Assembly (NCBI RefSeq): GCF_900102005.1
Contig: NZ_LT627736.1
Coordinates: 2,604,001-2,668,000 of the forward strand
DNA: 64,000 bases
Direction: 5' to 3'
Source of the DNA: Microbacterium sp. LKL04
GTDB lineage: Bacteria > Actinomycetota > Actinomycetes > Actinomycetales > Microbacteriaceae
The notes beneath the pieces were generated by a model. That model searched no databases and was not told where the DNA came from. It saw only the letters and a list, made by a program, of their open reading frames with translations. Positions 33,735 to 41,475 of this stretch are shown piece by piece (the stretch's first letter is position 1; the number at the start of each line of letters is the position of its first letter). The translations under genes and the position numbers were made by a program.

Positions 33735-35996
33735 ATGTCTGCACCGTCGCGCCGTGGCAAGGCCGCCACGCTCGAACCCGATCCCTCCCTTCCCCCCGTC
33801 GCCCTCACCGAGGAGCAGAAAGCCAAAGACGGCCGCTGGACGCCGCTGAAGATCGTCGTCTGGGCGCTCATCGCGCTCGCCGGCGGTCTCGGCTGGACGA
33901 TGCTCGCGATCGTGCGCGGTGAGACCGTCAACGCGATCTGGTTCGTGTTCGCCGCGGTCGCGACCTACCTGATCGGCTACCGGTTCTACTCGAAGGTCAT
34001 CGAGAAGCACCTGCTGCGCCCCGACGACCGTCGGGCCACCCCGGCCGAGGTCAAGCAGGACGGCAAGGACTACGTCCCGACCGACCGTCGCGTCCTCTAC
34101 GGCCACCACTTCGCCGCCATCGCCGGCGCAGGTCCCCTCGTCGGTCCCGTGCTCGCGGCGCAGATGGGCTTCCTCCCCGGCACCATCTGGATCATCGTCG
34201 GCGTCGTGCTCGCCGGTGCTGTCCAGGACTACACGGTGCTCTTCTTCTCGATGCGCCGCGGCGGCCGCACGATCGGCCAGATGGCTCGCCAGGAGCTCGG
34301 CAAGATCGGCGGCACCGCCGCGATCGTCGCGTCGCTGCTGATCATGCTGATCATCGTCGCGATCCTCGCCCTCGTCGTCGTCAACGCGCTCGGCGAGAGC
34401 CCCTGGGGCGTCTTCTCGGTGTCGATGACCATCCCGATCGCCCTCTTCATGGGCCTGTACCTGCGGTACCTCCGCCCCGGCAAGGTCACCGAGGTCTCGA
34501 TCATCGGCTTCGTCCTGCTCATCGGCGCGATCGTCGCCGGCGGCTGGGTCGCCGAGACCGCATGGGGCCAGGAGTTCCTGCACCTCGACCGCAGCGTCAT
34601 CGCCTGGGGCATCATCATCTACGGCTTCATCGCCGCGGTCCTGCCGGTCTGGCTGCTGCTCGCCCCCCGCGACTACCTCTCGACGTTCATGAAGATCGGC
34701 GTCATCGTGATGCTCGCCGGCGCGATCGTCCTCGTCCGCCCCGAGATCACCGTTCCCGCCGTCACCGACTTCGCCCTCGAGGGCACCGGGCCGGTGTTCG
34801 CAGGCCCCCTCTTCCCGTTCCTGTTCGTGACGATCGCGTGCGGCGCCCTCTCGGGATTCCACGCGCTGATCTCCTCGGGCACGACCCCGAAGCTCGTCGA
34901 GAAGGAGCGCCAGACGCGCTTCATCGGGTACGGCGGCATGATCATGGAGTCCTTCGTCGCGATCATGGCCCTCGTCGCCGCGATCTCGATCGACCAGGGC
35001 ATCTACTACGCGATGAACGCGTCGGCGGCATCGACCATGGGCACCGTCGAAGGTGCCGTGGCCTTCGTCAACTCGCTCGGCATCACGGGGGTGAACCTCA
35101 CTCCCGAGATGCTCACGAGCACGGCGGCGGCCGTCGGCGAAGAATCGATCGTGTCGCGCACCGGCGGTGCGCCGACGCTTGCGCTCGGCCTCGCGCACAT
35201 CATGCAGCAGGCCCTCGGCGGCCCCGCGATGATGGCCTTCTGGTACCACTTCGCGATCATGTTCGAGGCGCTGTTCATCCTCACGGCGGTGGATGCCGGA
35301 ACCCGCGTCGCGCGCTTCATGCTGCAGGACTCGATCGGCCACTGGGTCCCCAAGTTCCGCGATGTGTCGTGGCGTCCCGGCGTCTGGATCACGACGGCGA
35401 TCATGGTCGCCGGCTGGGGAGCGATCCTCATCCTCGGCGTCACCGACCCGCTCGGCGGCATCAACACGTTCTTCCCGTTGTTCGGCATCGCCAACCAGCT
35501 GCTCGCCGCGATCGCCCTCGCCGTGGTCCTCGCGATCATCGCGAAGCGCGGCCCGACGTACGTGCGGTGGCTGTGGATCGTGGCTCTGCCGCTCGCGTTC
35601 GCGGCGGTCGTGACGATCACCGCCTCGGCCTACAAGATCTTCTCGCCGAACCCGGCGATCGGATACTGGTCGAACCACTTCCGCTACCGCGACGCGCTGG
35701 CGCAGGGGAACACCGAACTCGGCGAGCCGGCGGTCATGGAGGCCGTCATCCGCAACACCTTCGTGCAGGGCACCCTGTCGATCGTGTTCGTCGTCCTCGC
35801 CATCATCGTGATCATCGCCTCGGTGATCGTCACGATCGCCGCGATCCGCCGCGGCGGCGGCGAGAACCACGAGGACGAGCCGGTGCCCTCGCGCCGCTTC
35901 GCCCCCGCCGGGCTCATCGGCACCGCCTCCGAGCGCGAGCTCGAGAAGCAGTGGGAGCCGATCCTCGCCGACGAGCGCGCAGCGAACAGGCACTGA
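33735..35996 (+). CDS. cstA: CstA-family pyruvate/peptide transporter
   Basis: A 753-residue membrane carrier with about 16-18 helices. The family core is plain: YGHHFAAIAGAGPLVGPVLAAQMGFLP (about 116-142), QDYTVLFFSMRRGGRTIGQ, CGALSGFHALISSGTTPKLV and RVARFMLQD. CstA/BtsT proteins take up pyruvate (E. coli) and have been linked to peptide uptake during carbon starvation. The ATG has GAAGGAG upstream. A YbdD protein gene follows after one base, then a LytS/LytR pair, the same gene types that control BtsT in E. coli. The C-terminal cytoplasmic tail is long and charged. Confidence 0.93.
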   Translation: MSAPSRRGKAATLEPDPSLPPVALTEEQKAKDGRWTPLKIVVWALIALAGGLGWTMLAIVRGETVNAIWFVFAAVATYLIGYRFYSKVIEKHLLRPDDRRATPAEVKQDGKDYVPTDRRVLYGHHFAAIAGAGPLVGPVLAAQMGFLPGTIWIIVGVVLAGAVQDYTVLFFSMRRGGRTIGQMARQELGKIGGTAAIVASLLIMLIIVAILALVVVNALGESPWGVFSVSMTIPIALFMGLYLRYLRPGKVTEVSIIGFVLLIGAIVAGGWVAETAWGQEFLHLDRSVIAWGIIIYGFIAAVLPVWLLLAPRDYLSTFMKIGVIVMLAGAIVLVRPEITVPAVTDFALEGTGPVFAGPLFPFLFVTIACGALSGFHALISSGTTPKLVEKERQTRFIGYGGMIMESFVAIMALVAAISIDQGIYYAMNASAASTMGTVEGAVAFVNSLGITGVNLTPEMLTSTAAAVGEESIVSRTGGAPTLALGLAHIMQQALGGPAMMAFWYHFAIMFEALFILTAVDAGTRVARFMLQDSIGHWVPKFRDVSWRPGVWITTAIMVAGWGAILILGVTDPLGGINTFFPLFGIANQLLAAIALAVVLAIIAKRGPTYVRWLWIVALPLAFAAVVTITASAYKIFSPNPAIGYWSNHFRYRDALAQGNTELGEPAVMEAVIRNTFVQGTLSIVFVVLAIIVIIASVIVTIAAIRRGGGENHEDEPVPSRRFAPAGLIGTASERELEKQWEPILADERAANRH

Positions 35997-35997
35997 C

Positions 35998-36234
35998 ATG
36001 AGTACACGGATGGATGCCGCGGTCTCGCCGATGCGGGCGATGCTCGACCTCGTGCTGCGGACGGGCCGCGGCATCCGCTGGTACATGACGACCCTCATGG
36101 GCGACACGGCCTACGCGACGTACGTCGCGCATCAGCGTCGGGTGCACCCCGACGAGGAGCCCATGACCGAGCGGCAGTTCTGGCGTCAGAAGATGGACGA
36201 CCAGGACCGCAACCCGGGCGCCCGCTGCTGCTGA
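35998..36234 (+). CDS. YbdD/YjiX-family small protein (CstA partner)
   Basis: A 78-residue protein of the DUF466/YbdD family, almost always encoded after cstA. It shows GDTAYATYVAHQRRVHPDEEPMTERQFWR and ends NPGARCC; the final double Cys is a family trait. It probably assists or regulates the transporter at the membrane face. It begins one base after the cstA stop, so translation is coupled. Confidence 0.9.
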   Translation: MSTRMDAAVSPMRAMLDLVLRTGRGIRWYMTTLMGDTAYATYVAHQRRVHPDEEPMTERQFWRQKMDDQDRNPGARCC

Positions 36235-36257
36235 CGCCCGCGATCTAGGCTCATCGC

Positions 36258-37445
36258 ATGACCGATGCCGTCGTCCTCGCCGCCCTGCTCGGCGTGGTCG
36301 GCGGCATCGTGCTGTCCGCCCTGCTGCTGCTCGCCCGCCGCTACGCACGAGGCGCGGGTGGCCTCGGCAGCGAGGCCGAGGAGGCCACCTACCGCGCCCT
36401 CCACCAGGCGAGCCTCGCAGCCCCCTACCTGCGCGGCGGGCTCGCGACCCCCGACGTCGCGCGCGCCGCGCGGCATCTGCGCGCCGTCCTCGGCAGCGCG
36501 GCGGTCGTGCTGGTGGTCGGCGACGTGGTCGTCGCGCGTGACGGCCAGTCCGAGGGATTGGATGCCGCGGCTCGCCGCATCGCGGCGCAGGTCGCCGAGA
36601 CCGGCAAGCGCCGCGTCTTCCCCCGCGCCGAGGGAGGGGACGGCCTCGAGGCCGTCGGCGCACCGATCCGCGTGGACGGCGTCGTCGCGGGCGTGCTCGT
36701 CGCCTTCGCCGCTCCCGTGCGGGCCGCTCTCGTCCGCGCCGCGGGAGAGGTCGCCGAGTGGTGCGCCGCGCAGGCGACGCTCGGGGAGCTGGATGCCTCG
36801 CGCGCCGCGCTCGCCGAAGCCGACCTGCGTGCGCTCCGGCAGCAGATCTCGCCGCACTTCATCTACAACGCGCTGACCGCGATCGCTTCGTTCATCACGA
36901 CCGATCCGCCGCGCGCCCGCGAGCTGGTGCTGGAGTTCGCCGACTTCACCCGGTACTCGTTCCGGCGCCAGGGCGAGTTCACGACACTGGCGGAAGAGCT
37001 CCGCAGCATCCACTCCTACCTCGAACTCGAGCGGGCGCGCTTCGGCGACCGCCTCACCGTGACGCTGCGGATCTCGCCCGAGACGCTGGCCACCGTCATC
37101 CCGTTCCTCTCGGTGCAGCCGCTCGTCGAGAACGCCGTGCGGCACGGTCTCGAGCCGGGGGAGGGCGGCGGGACGATCCTCATCGCGTCGGAGGATGCCG
37201 CCACCCACACCGAGATCACGGTCGAGGACGACGGCGCGGGCATGGATCCCGACGAGCTTCATGCGCTCCTGACCCGCACCGGCGATGCGGCGAACGTGGG
37301 ACTCCGGAACGTCGACACCCGGCTGCGGCAGCTCTACGGCGCCGAGGGCGGGCTCGTCGTCGAGACGAACACGGGCGCCGGTACCCTGGTGCGGATGCGC
37401 GTCCCGAAGTCGCAACCGCATCACGATTCGGCAGGGCTGAGGTGA
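36258..37445 (+). CDS. Sensor histidine kinase, LytS/BtsS-like
   Basis: A 395-residue kinase. One N-terminal membrane helix (about 3-28) is followed by a GAF-like sensor region (about 40-175), then the His-kinase box LRALRQQISPHFIYNALTAIASFI with the phosphorylated His (about residue 200), the N-box PLVENAVRHGLEPG and the G-box EDDGAGMDP/GLRNVDTRLRQLYG. It lacks the multi-helix 5TM-LYT sensor of BtsS, so the signal is probably cytoplasmic. The ATG is six bases after TAGGCT (leaderless). It overlaps the response-regulator start by four bases. Confidence 0.93.
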   Translation: MTDAVVLAALLGVVGGIVLSALLLLARRYARGAGGLGSEAEEATYRALHQASLAAPYLRGGLATPDVARAARHLRAVLGSAAVVLVVGDVVVARDGQSEGLDAAARRIAAQVAETGKRRVFPRAEGGDGLEAVGAPIRVDGVVAGVLVAFAAPVRAALVRAAGEVAEWCAAQATLGELDASRAALAEADLRALRQQISPHFIYNALTAIASFITTDPPRARELVLEFADFTRYSFRRQGEFTTLAEELRSIHSYLELERARFGDRLTVTLRISPETLATVIPFLSVQPLVENAVRHGLEPGEGGGTILIASEDAATHTEITVEDDGAGMDPDELHALLTRTGDAANVGLRNVDTRLRQLYGAEGGLVVETNTGAGTLVRMRVPKSQPHHDSAGLR

Positions 37446-38161
37446 CCGCCATGATCGACGTCCTCGTCGCCGACGACGAGAAGCCGGCGCTCGACGAGCT
37501 CGCCTTCCTCCTGCGTGCAGACGAGCGGATAGGCGAGGTGATCACGGCCTCATCGGGTGCCGAGGCGCTGCGGCTGCTCACCGAGCGCGCGGTCGCCGCC
37601 GCCTTCCTCGACATCCACATGCCGGGGCTGTCGGGCCTCGACCTCGCCGCCGCCCTGGGAGCGCTGGCGCAGCCGCCGGCGATCGTGTTCGTGACCGCGG
37701 ACGACGCGCACGCGGTCGATGCGTTCGAGCTGCGGGCCCTCGATTACCTGCTCAAGCCGGTCCGCGCCGACCGCCTGCGCCGCGCCGTCGACCGGATCGT
37801 CGTGACAGAACCGCCGGCGGACGGCGACGAGGTCCTGCCCGTCACGGTCGGGTCGACCGTCCGCTTCGTCCACCGTCGCGACGTCCGCTGGGTGCGGGCC
37901 GAGGGCGACTACACGCGTCTGCAGACCGACGGCGACGCCGGGCACCTCGTGCGCATCCCGATCTCCGAGCTCGAGACGCGGTGGGCGGATGCCGGTTTCG
38001 TCCGGATCCATCGTTCGTTCCTCGTGCGGGCGGCATCCGTCACCGAAGTCCGCCTCTCGGGTGCCGAACCCGCCGTGTGGGTCGGGGACACCGCGCTCCC
38101 CGTCAGTCGCCGGTTCGTGCCGCTCGTGCGCGAGGCCCTGCTCGGACGGACCGGCGCGTGA
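37442..38161 (+). CDS. LytTR-family response regulator
   Basis: A 239-residue regulator: receiver domain (about 4-120) with the acidic pair VADDE, the phosphorylated Asp in FLDIHMPGLSG (about residue 59) and Lys in DYLLKPV; then a LytTR DNA-binding domain (about 138-238) with VRWVRAEGDYTRLQ and FVRIHRSFLVRAASV. LytTR proteins bind paired 9-bp direct repeats. The GTG overlaps the kinase stop; an ATG three codons later is also possible. Likely targets are the flanking cstA and symporter genes. Confidence 0.93.
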   Translation: MTAMIDVLVADDEKPALDELAFLLRADERIGEVITASSGAEALRLLTERAVAAAFLDIHMPGLSGLDLAAALGALAQPPAIVFVTADDAHAVDAFELRALDYLLKPVRADRLRRAVDRIVVTEPPADGDEVLPVTVGSTVRFVHRRDVRWVRAEGDYTRLQTDGDAGHLVRIPISELETRWADAGFVRIHRSFLVRAASVTEVRLSGAEPAVWVGDTALPVSRRFVPLVREALLGRTGA

Positions 38162-38174
38162 GGCCGGCGGCGCG

Positions 38175-38543
38175 GTGAGCGCGGACCGCGTTCGCGTCTC
38201 GGCGGGCGCCGGCAAGCCCGGCGCACCCACGCGCGGCATCGCCCTGCCGGGGGCGCCCGTCGACGACGTCGAGGCGGCATACGCGCGGGCGCTGCGGCGG
38301 TCGCAATTGCGCCTCGCGCTCGGCACGCTGTTCGGCTTCGTCGTGGTGGTGCTCGTCCTCTACGGCGCCCTCACGCTCATCCCGGAACTCGATGAGATCG
38401 TGTGGTTCGGCGTGCCGCTGTCGTGGCTGCTGCACGCGTTCGGGTTCTACCCCGCTATTGCGGGCTTCGCGATCCTCTACGTGCGCGGGGCGAACCGCAA
38501 CGAGCGGCGCTACCGCGCGCTCCGCGACGAGGACGAGCGGTGA
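38175..38543 (+). CDS. DUF485-type small membrane protein
   Basis: A 122-residue protein with two helices (about 58-77, LFGFVVVVLVLYGALTLIP; about 83-105) and a charged tail RGANRNERRYRALRDEDER. The position, overlapping the start of a sodium:solute symporter gene by four bases, and the topology match the DUF485/YjcH partners of ActP acetate permeases. It follows the response-regulator gene by 13 bases, so regulator and transporter lie on one transcript. Confidence 0.78.
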   Translation: MSADRVRVSAGAGKPGAPTRGIALPGAPVDDVEAAYARALRRSQLRLALGTLFGFVVVVLVLYGALTLIPELDEIVWFGVPLSWLLHAFGFYPAIAGFAILYVRGANRNERRYRALRDEDER

Positions 38544-39997
38544 ACGCCGTCCTCGACCTCGTGGCCGTCGCGCTCGTCGTCGGCGCGACGACACTCATCG
38601 GGGTCTACGGGCTGCGCGTCTCGCGGACCACGGGTGATTTCTTCGTGGCATCCCGGACCGTGAGGCCGGTGTGGAACGCCTCGGCGATCAGCGGGGAGTA
38701 CCTCTCGGCCGGGACCTTCCTCGGGCTGTCGGGACTCGTGCTGCTGAGCGGGTCGGAGGGCTTCTGGTTCCCGATCGGGTACGCGGCCGGGTACCTGCTC
38801 GTCCTGCTGTTCGTCGCCGCACCGCTGCGACGTAGCGGCGCGTACACGATCCCCGACTTCATCGAAGCGCGGCTGGACTCGCGACGCGCGCGCCGGGTGA
38901 CGAGCGTCGCGTGCCTCCTGATCGGGTGGCTGTACATCGTGCCGCAGCTCCACGGCGCCGGGATCACGCTGCAGGTCGTCGCCGACATCCCGCCGTGGGT
39001 GGGCGCCGTGCTCGTGGCGGTGCTGGTCGCGGCGGCGGCCGCAGCCGGCGGGATGCGGGCGATCACATACGTGCAGGCGTTCCAGTACTGGCTGAAGCTC
39101 ACCGCCCTACTCGTGCCCGCCGTCCTCATCGCCTTCGCGGTCGGAGGGGGAGCGAGAGAGATCGATCCGCTCGTCGTCTTCCCCGCCGATGCAGGGCCCT
39201 CGGGGCTCGACGCCTACGCGGCGGGCTCGTTGTTGCTGGCACTCCTGCTCGGCACGATGGGACTGCCGCACGTCCTCGTGCGCTTCTATACGAGCCCGAC
39301 CGGCGGTTCGGCGCGGCGGACGACGGTCCTCGTCATCGTCATGGTGAGCGTCTTCTACGCCGTCTCGAGCGTCATCGGTCTGCTCGCGCGGATCGTGGCG
39401 CCCGATCTCGCCCGACCGGGCGTCGCCGACACCGTCGCGCTCGTCCTTCCCGCACGGGTCTTCCCCGGGTTCGTCGGGGAACTGCTCACCGCCCTCGTGG
39501 TCGCCGGAGCCTTCGCCGCCTTCCTCGCGACGTCGGCGGGACTCACGGTCTCGCTCGCCGGCGTCATCAGCCAGGACGTGTTCAGCGGGTCCGTCCGCTC
39601 GTTCCGGCTGTCCGCCCTGCTCGTCGCCCTCGTCCCCCTCGCGATCGCCCTGCTGACCCAGCCGGCGGGACTCGTGGCCTCGGTCGGCGCCGTGTTCGTG
39701 TTCGCGGCATCCGCTCTGTCCCCCGTCCTGCTGCTGTCGATCTGGTGGTCGCGGCTGACGGCCCGCGGCGCGGTGGCGGGCATGGTGACCGGCGCGGTCG
39801 CGTGCGGGCTCGCGTTCCTCGTGCACGCGGCGGTCGGCGGGGTCGGCATCGCCGCTCCGCTGCTGGCGCAGCCCGCCGCATGGACCATCCCGCTCGCGAC
39901 CGCCGTCACGGTCGTCGTCTCGCTCACCGATCGCGGCGGCGCACCCGTGCGCGCGGGCGCCTACCTCGCGAGGCTGCACACGCCGGGGCGCAGCTGA
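38540..39997 (+). CDS. Sodium:solute symporter, acetate/pyruvate-permease-like
   Basis: A 485-residue member of the SSS family with about 13 helices. The family pattern RTTGDFFVASRTVRPVWNASAISGEYLSAGTFLGLSG resembles ActP and monocarboxylate carriers, with later GTMGLPHVLVRFYTSP, also typical of ActP-like members. With its DUF485 partner and the LytS/LytR pair upstream it is expected to take up acetate, pyruvate or a similar small carboxylate with sodium. The GTG start overlaps the preceding stop. Confidence 0.9.
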   Translation: MNAVLDLVAVALVVGATTLIGVYGLRVSRTTGDFFVASRTVRPVWNASAISGEYLSAGTFLGLSGLVLLSGSEGFWFPIGYAAGYLLVLLFVAAPLRRSGAYTIPDFIEARLDSRRARRVTSVACLLIGWLYIVPQLHGAGITLQVVADIPPWVGAVLVAVLVAAAAAAGGMRAITYVQAFQYWLKLTALLVPAVLIAFAVGGGAREIDPLVVFPADAGPSGLDAYAAGSLLLALLLGTMGLPHVLVRFYTSPTGGSARRTTVLVIVMVSVFYAVSSVIGLLARIVAPDLARPGVADTVALVLPARVFPGFVGELLTALVVAGAFAAFLATSAGLTVSLAGVISQDVFSGSVRSFRLSALLVALVPLAIALLTQPAGLVASVGAVFVFAASALSPVLLLSIWWSRLTARGAVAGMVTGAVACGLAFLVHAAVGGVGIAAPLLAQPAAWTIPLATAVTVVVSLTDRGGAPVRAGAYLARLHTPGRS

Positions 39998-40018
39998 GGC
40001 GCGCGGTTTGACCGTCCG

Positions 40019-40108
40019 GTATTCAGTCTCGGGTGGCGACCCGTGACGGGTGGACCTGCGGACGCCCGGGGCGTCGCGTCCTTGTGAGTTGCCGACGAGA
40101 CTGAATAC
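40019..40108. repeat. Intergenic element with 13-bp inverted ends (CAGTCTCG family)
   Basis: GTATTCAGTCTCG (40019-40031) and its exact complement CGAGACTGAATAC (40096-40108) bound a 64-base interior containing smaller GC hairpins. It fills the gap between the symporter and the GH3 gene. The core CAGTCTCG/CGAGACTG recurs at 45789-46055. Confidence 0.75.
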
Positions 40109-40158
40109 GGAACGCCGAGCCCGGCCCACGACGGCCGGAGCAGGCGCAGAATGTCGGT

Positions 40159-41364
40159 GTGCGTCGGTCGTGGAGATGGTCCGCTCTCGTCACGGTGATG
40201 GCCGCGTCGCTCCTCGCGGGGTGTGCCGCCTCGCCGACGGCGTCTCCTGCACCGCCCGCCTCGTCGCCGACCGCCTCAGCGTCGCCGGTGGCGTCACCCT
40301 CGGCATCCCCTCCCCCCGCATCGCCCTCCGCGTCACCTTCTTCCACCCCTGAGTCGGTCGACGCGCTCTCGCTCGAGCAGCGTGTCGGCCAGCTCTTCAT
40401 GGTCGGAACTCGCGCGACCACCGCATCGCCGACGACCCTCGCCGCCGTCCGCGACCGGTACGCCGGCGGCGTCTTCCTGAGCGGGCGGTCGACGGGCGGG
40501 GTGGCGGCCACGGCGGGCGTCGTGTCGCGCTTCACGTCGCTCGCCGAGCGCGACCTGCCGCTCTGGGTCGCGACCGATCAGGAGGGCGGCGAGGTCCAAG
40601 TGCTGCGGGGGCCGGGGTTCGGGGCGATGCCCTACGGCATCCGTCAGGCAGACCTGCCGTCGGATCAGCTGCAGGAGAAGGCCGAGGCGTGGGGGCGTGA
40701 GCTGGCCGAGGCGGGGGTGAACCTCGACCTCGCCCCCGTCGCCGACATCGTCACAAGCAAGGCGACCCGCTTCGACAACCCGCCGATCGGCGGGTACGGC
40801 CGGCAGTACGGCTACGACGCGTCGACCGTCGCAGGCAAGGCGGGCGCCTTCGCCGAGGGGATGCGGGATGCCGGCATCCTCCCCACGTTCAAGCACTTCC
40901 CGGGCCTCGGCCACGTGTCCGCGAACACCGACACCACGGCCGACGTGGTCGACACGACGGTGACTCCGGACGGTCCGGACGTCGGCGTCTACCGGCCGCT
41001 CACCGAGGCGGGGCCGAGCGCGGTGATGGTCTCGTCGGCGATCTACGACCGGATCGACGGATCCACGCCGGCCGTGTTCTCTCCGAAGGTCGTCGGGCTC
41101 CTGCGGAGCGAGGTCGGCTTCGACGGTGTGGTGTTCTCAGACGACCTCTCCGCGGCCGTCGCCGTCTCGGCCTGGTCGCCCGCCGATCGCGCCGTGCAGG
41201 CGATCTCCGCCGGCGTCGACGTGGTGCTCGTCTCGGCGGATCCGTCGGCGTTCCCGGCGATGTACGACGCGGTGCTCGCGAAGGCGACCGCCGACCCGCA
41301 GTTCGCCGCGCAGGTCGACGCCGCGGCGGCGCGCGTGCTCGCGGCGAAGGCGGACATGCCCTGA
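40159..41364 (+). CDS. GH3 beta-N-acetylhexosaminidase lipoprotein, LpqI-like
   Basis: A 401-residue exported glycosidase: lipoprotein signal (lipobox LLAGC, Cys about 22), an Ala/Ser/Pro spacer to about 70, then a single GH3 barrel as in NagZ and mycobacterial LpqI, which release N-acetylglucosamine from muropeptides. GVNLDLAPVADI and KHFPGLGHVSANTDTT (the family KHFPG motif, about 251-266) are visible, with the probable nucleophile Asp in VVFSDDLSA. The usual NagZ H-G-x4-D-S-H catalytic-loop arrangement is changed. The GTG is six bases after CAGAAT (leaderless type). Confidence 0.9.
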   Translation: MRRSWRWSALVTVMAASLLAGCAASPTASPAPPASSPTASASPVASPSASPPPASPSASPSSTPESVDALSLEQRVGQLFMVGTRATTASPTTLAAVRDRYAGGVFLSGRSTGGVAATAGVVSRFTSLAERDLPLWVATDQEGGEVQVLRGPGFGAMPYGIRQADLPSDQLQEKAEAWGRELAEAGVNLDLAPVADIVTSKATRFDNPPIGGYGRQYGYDASTVAGKAGAFAEGMRDAGILPTFKHFPGLGHVSANTDTTADVVDTTVTPDGPDVGVYRPLTEAGPSAVMVSSAIYDRIDGSTPAVFSPKVVGLLRSEVGFDGVVFSDDLSAAVAVSAWSPADRAVQAISAGVDVVLVSADPSAFPAMYDAVLAKATADPQFAAQVDAAAARVLAAKADMP

Positions 41365-41367
41365 CGT

Positions 41368-41442
41368 GTGCCGAGTGCAGGTTGAGACGCGCGCTCGCAC
41401 CCGTTCCGGGCGGTCGGAGCCGATCAAGCCTGCACTGGGCAC
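41368..41442. repeat. Intergenic palindrome (AGTGCAGG family)
   Basis: Left arm GTGCCGAGTGCAGGTTGA (41368-41385) pairs with TCAAGCCTGCACTGGGCAC (41424-41442) with one mismatch and one bulge around a 38-base centre. It begins four bases after the GH3 stop and may serve as terminator. A partial copy of its left arm lies inside ecfA at 29660-29685. Confidence 0.7.
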
Positions 41443-41475
41443 GCCGTCCCGCCGCCGGTGGGGCAGACTCGAGGG

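Noticed and set aside
33564..36107. Minus-strand frame of 847 codons over cstA
   Set aside because: Shadow of cstA: low-complexity Arg/Asp/Glu/His sequence, no ribosome binding site, and the plus strand encodes a recognised transporter.
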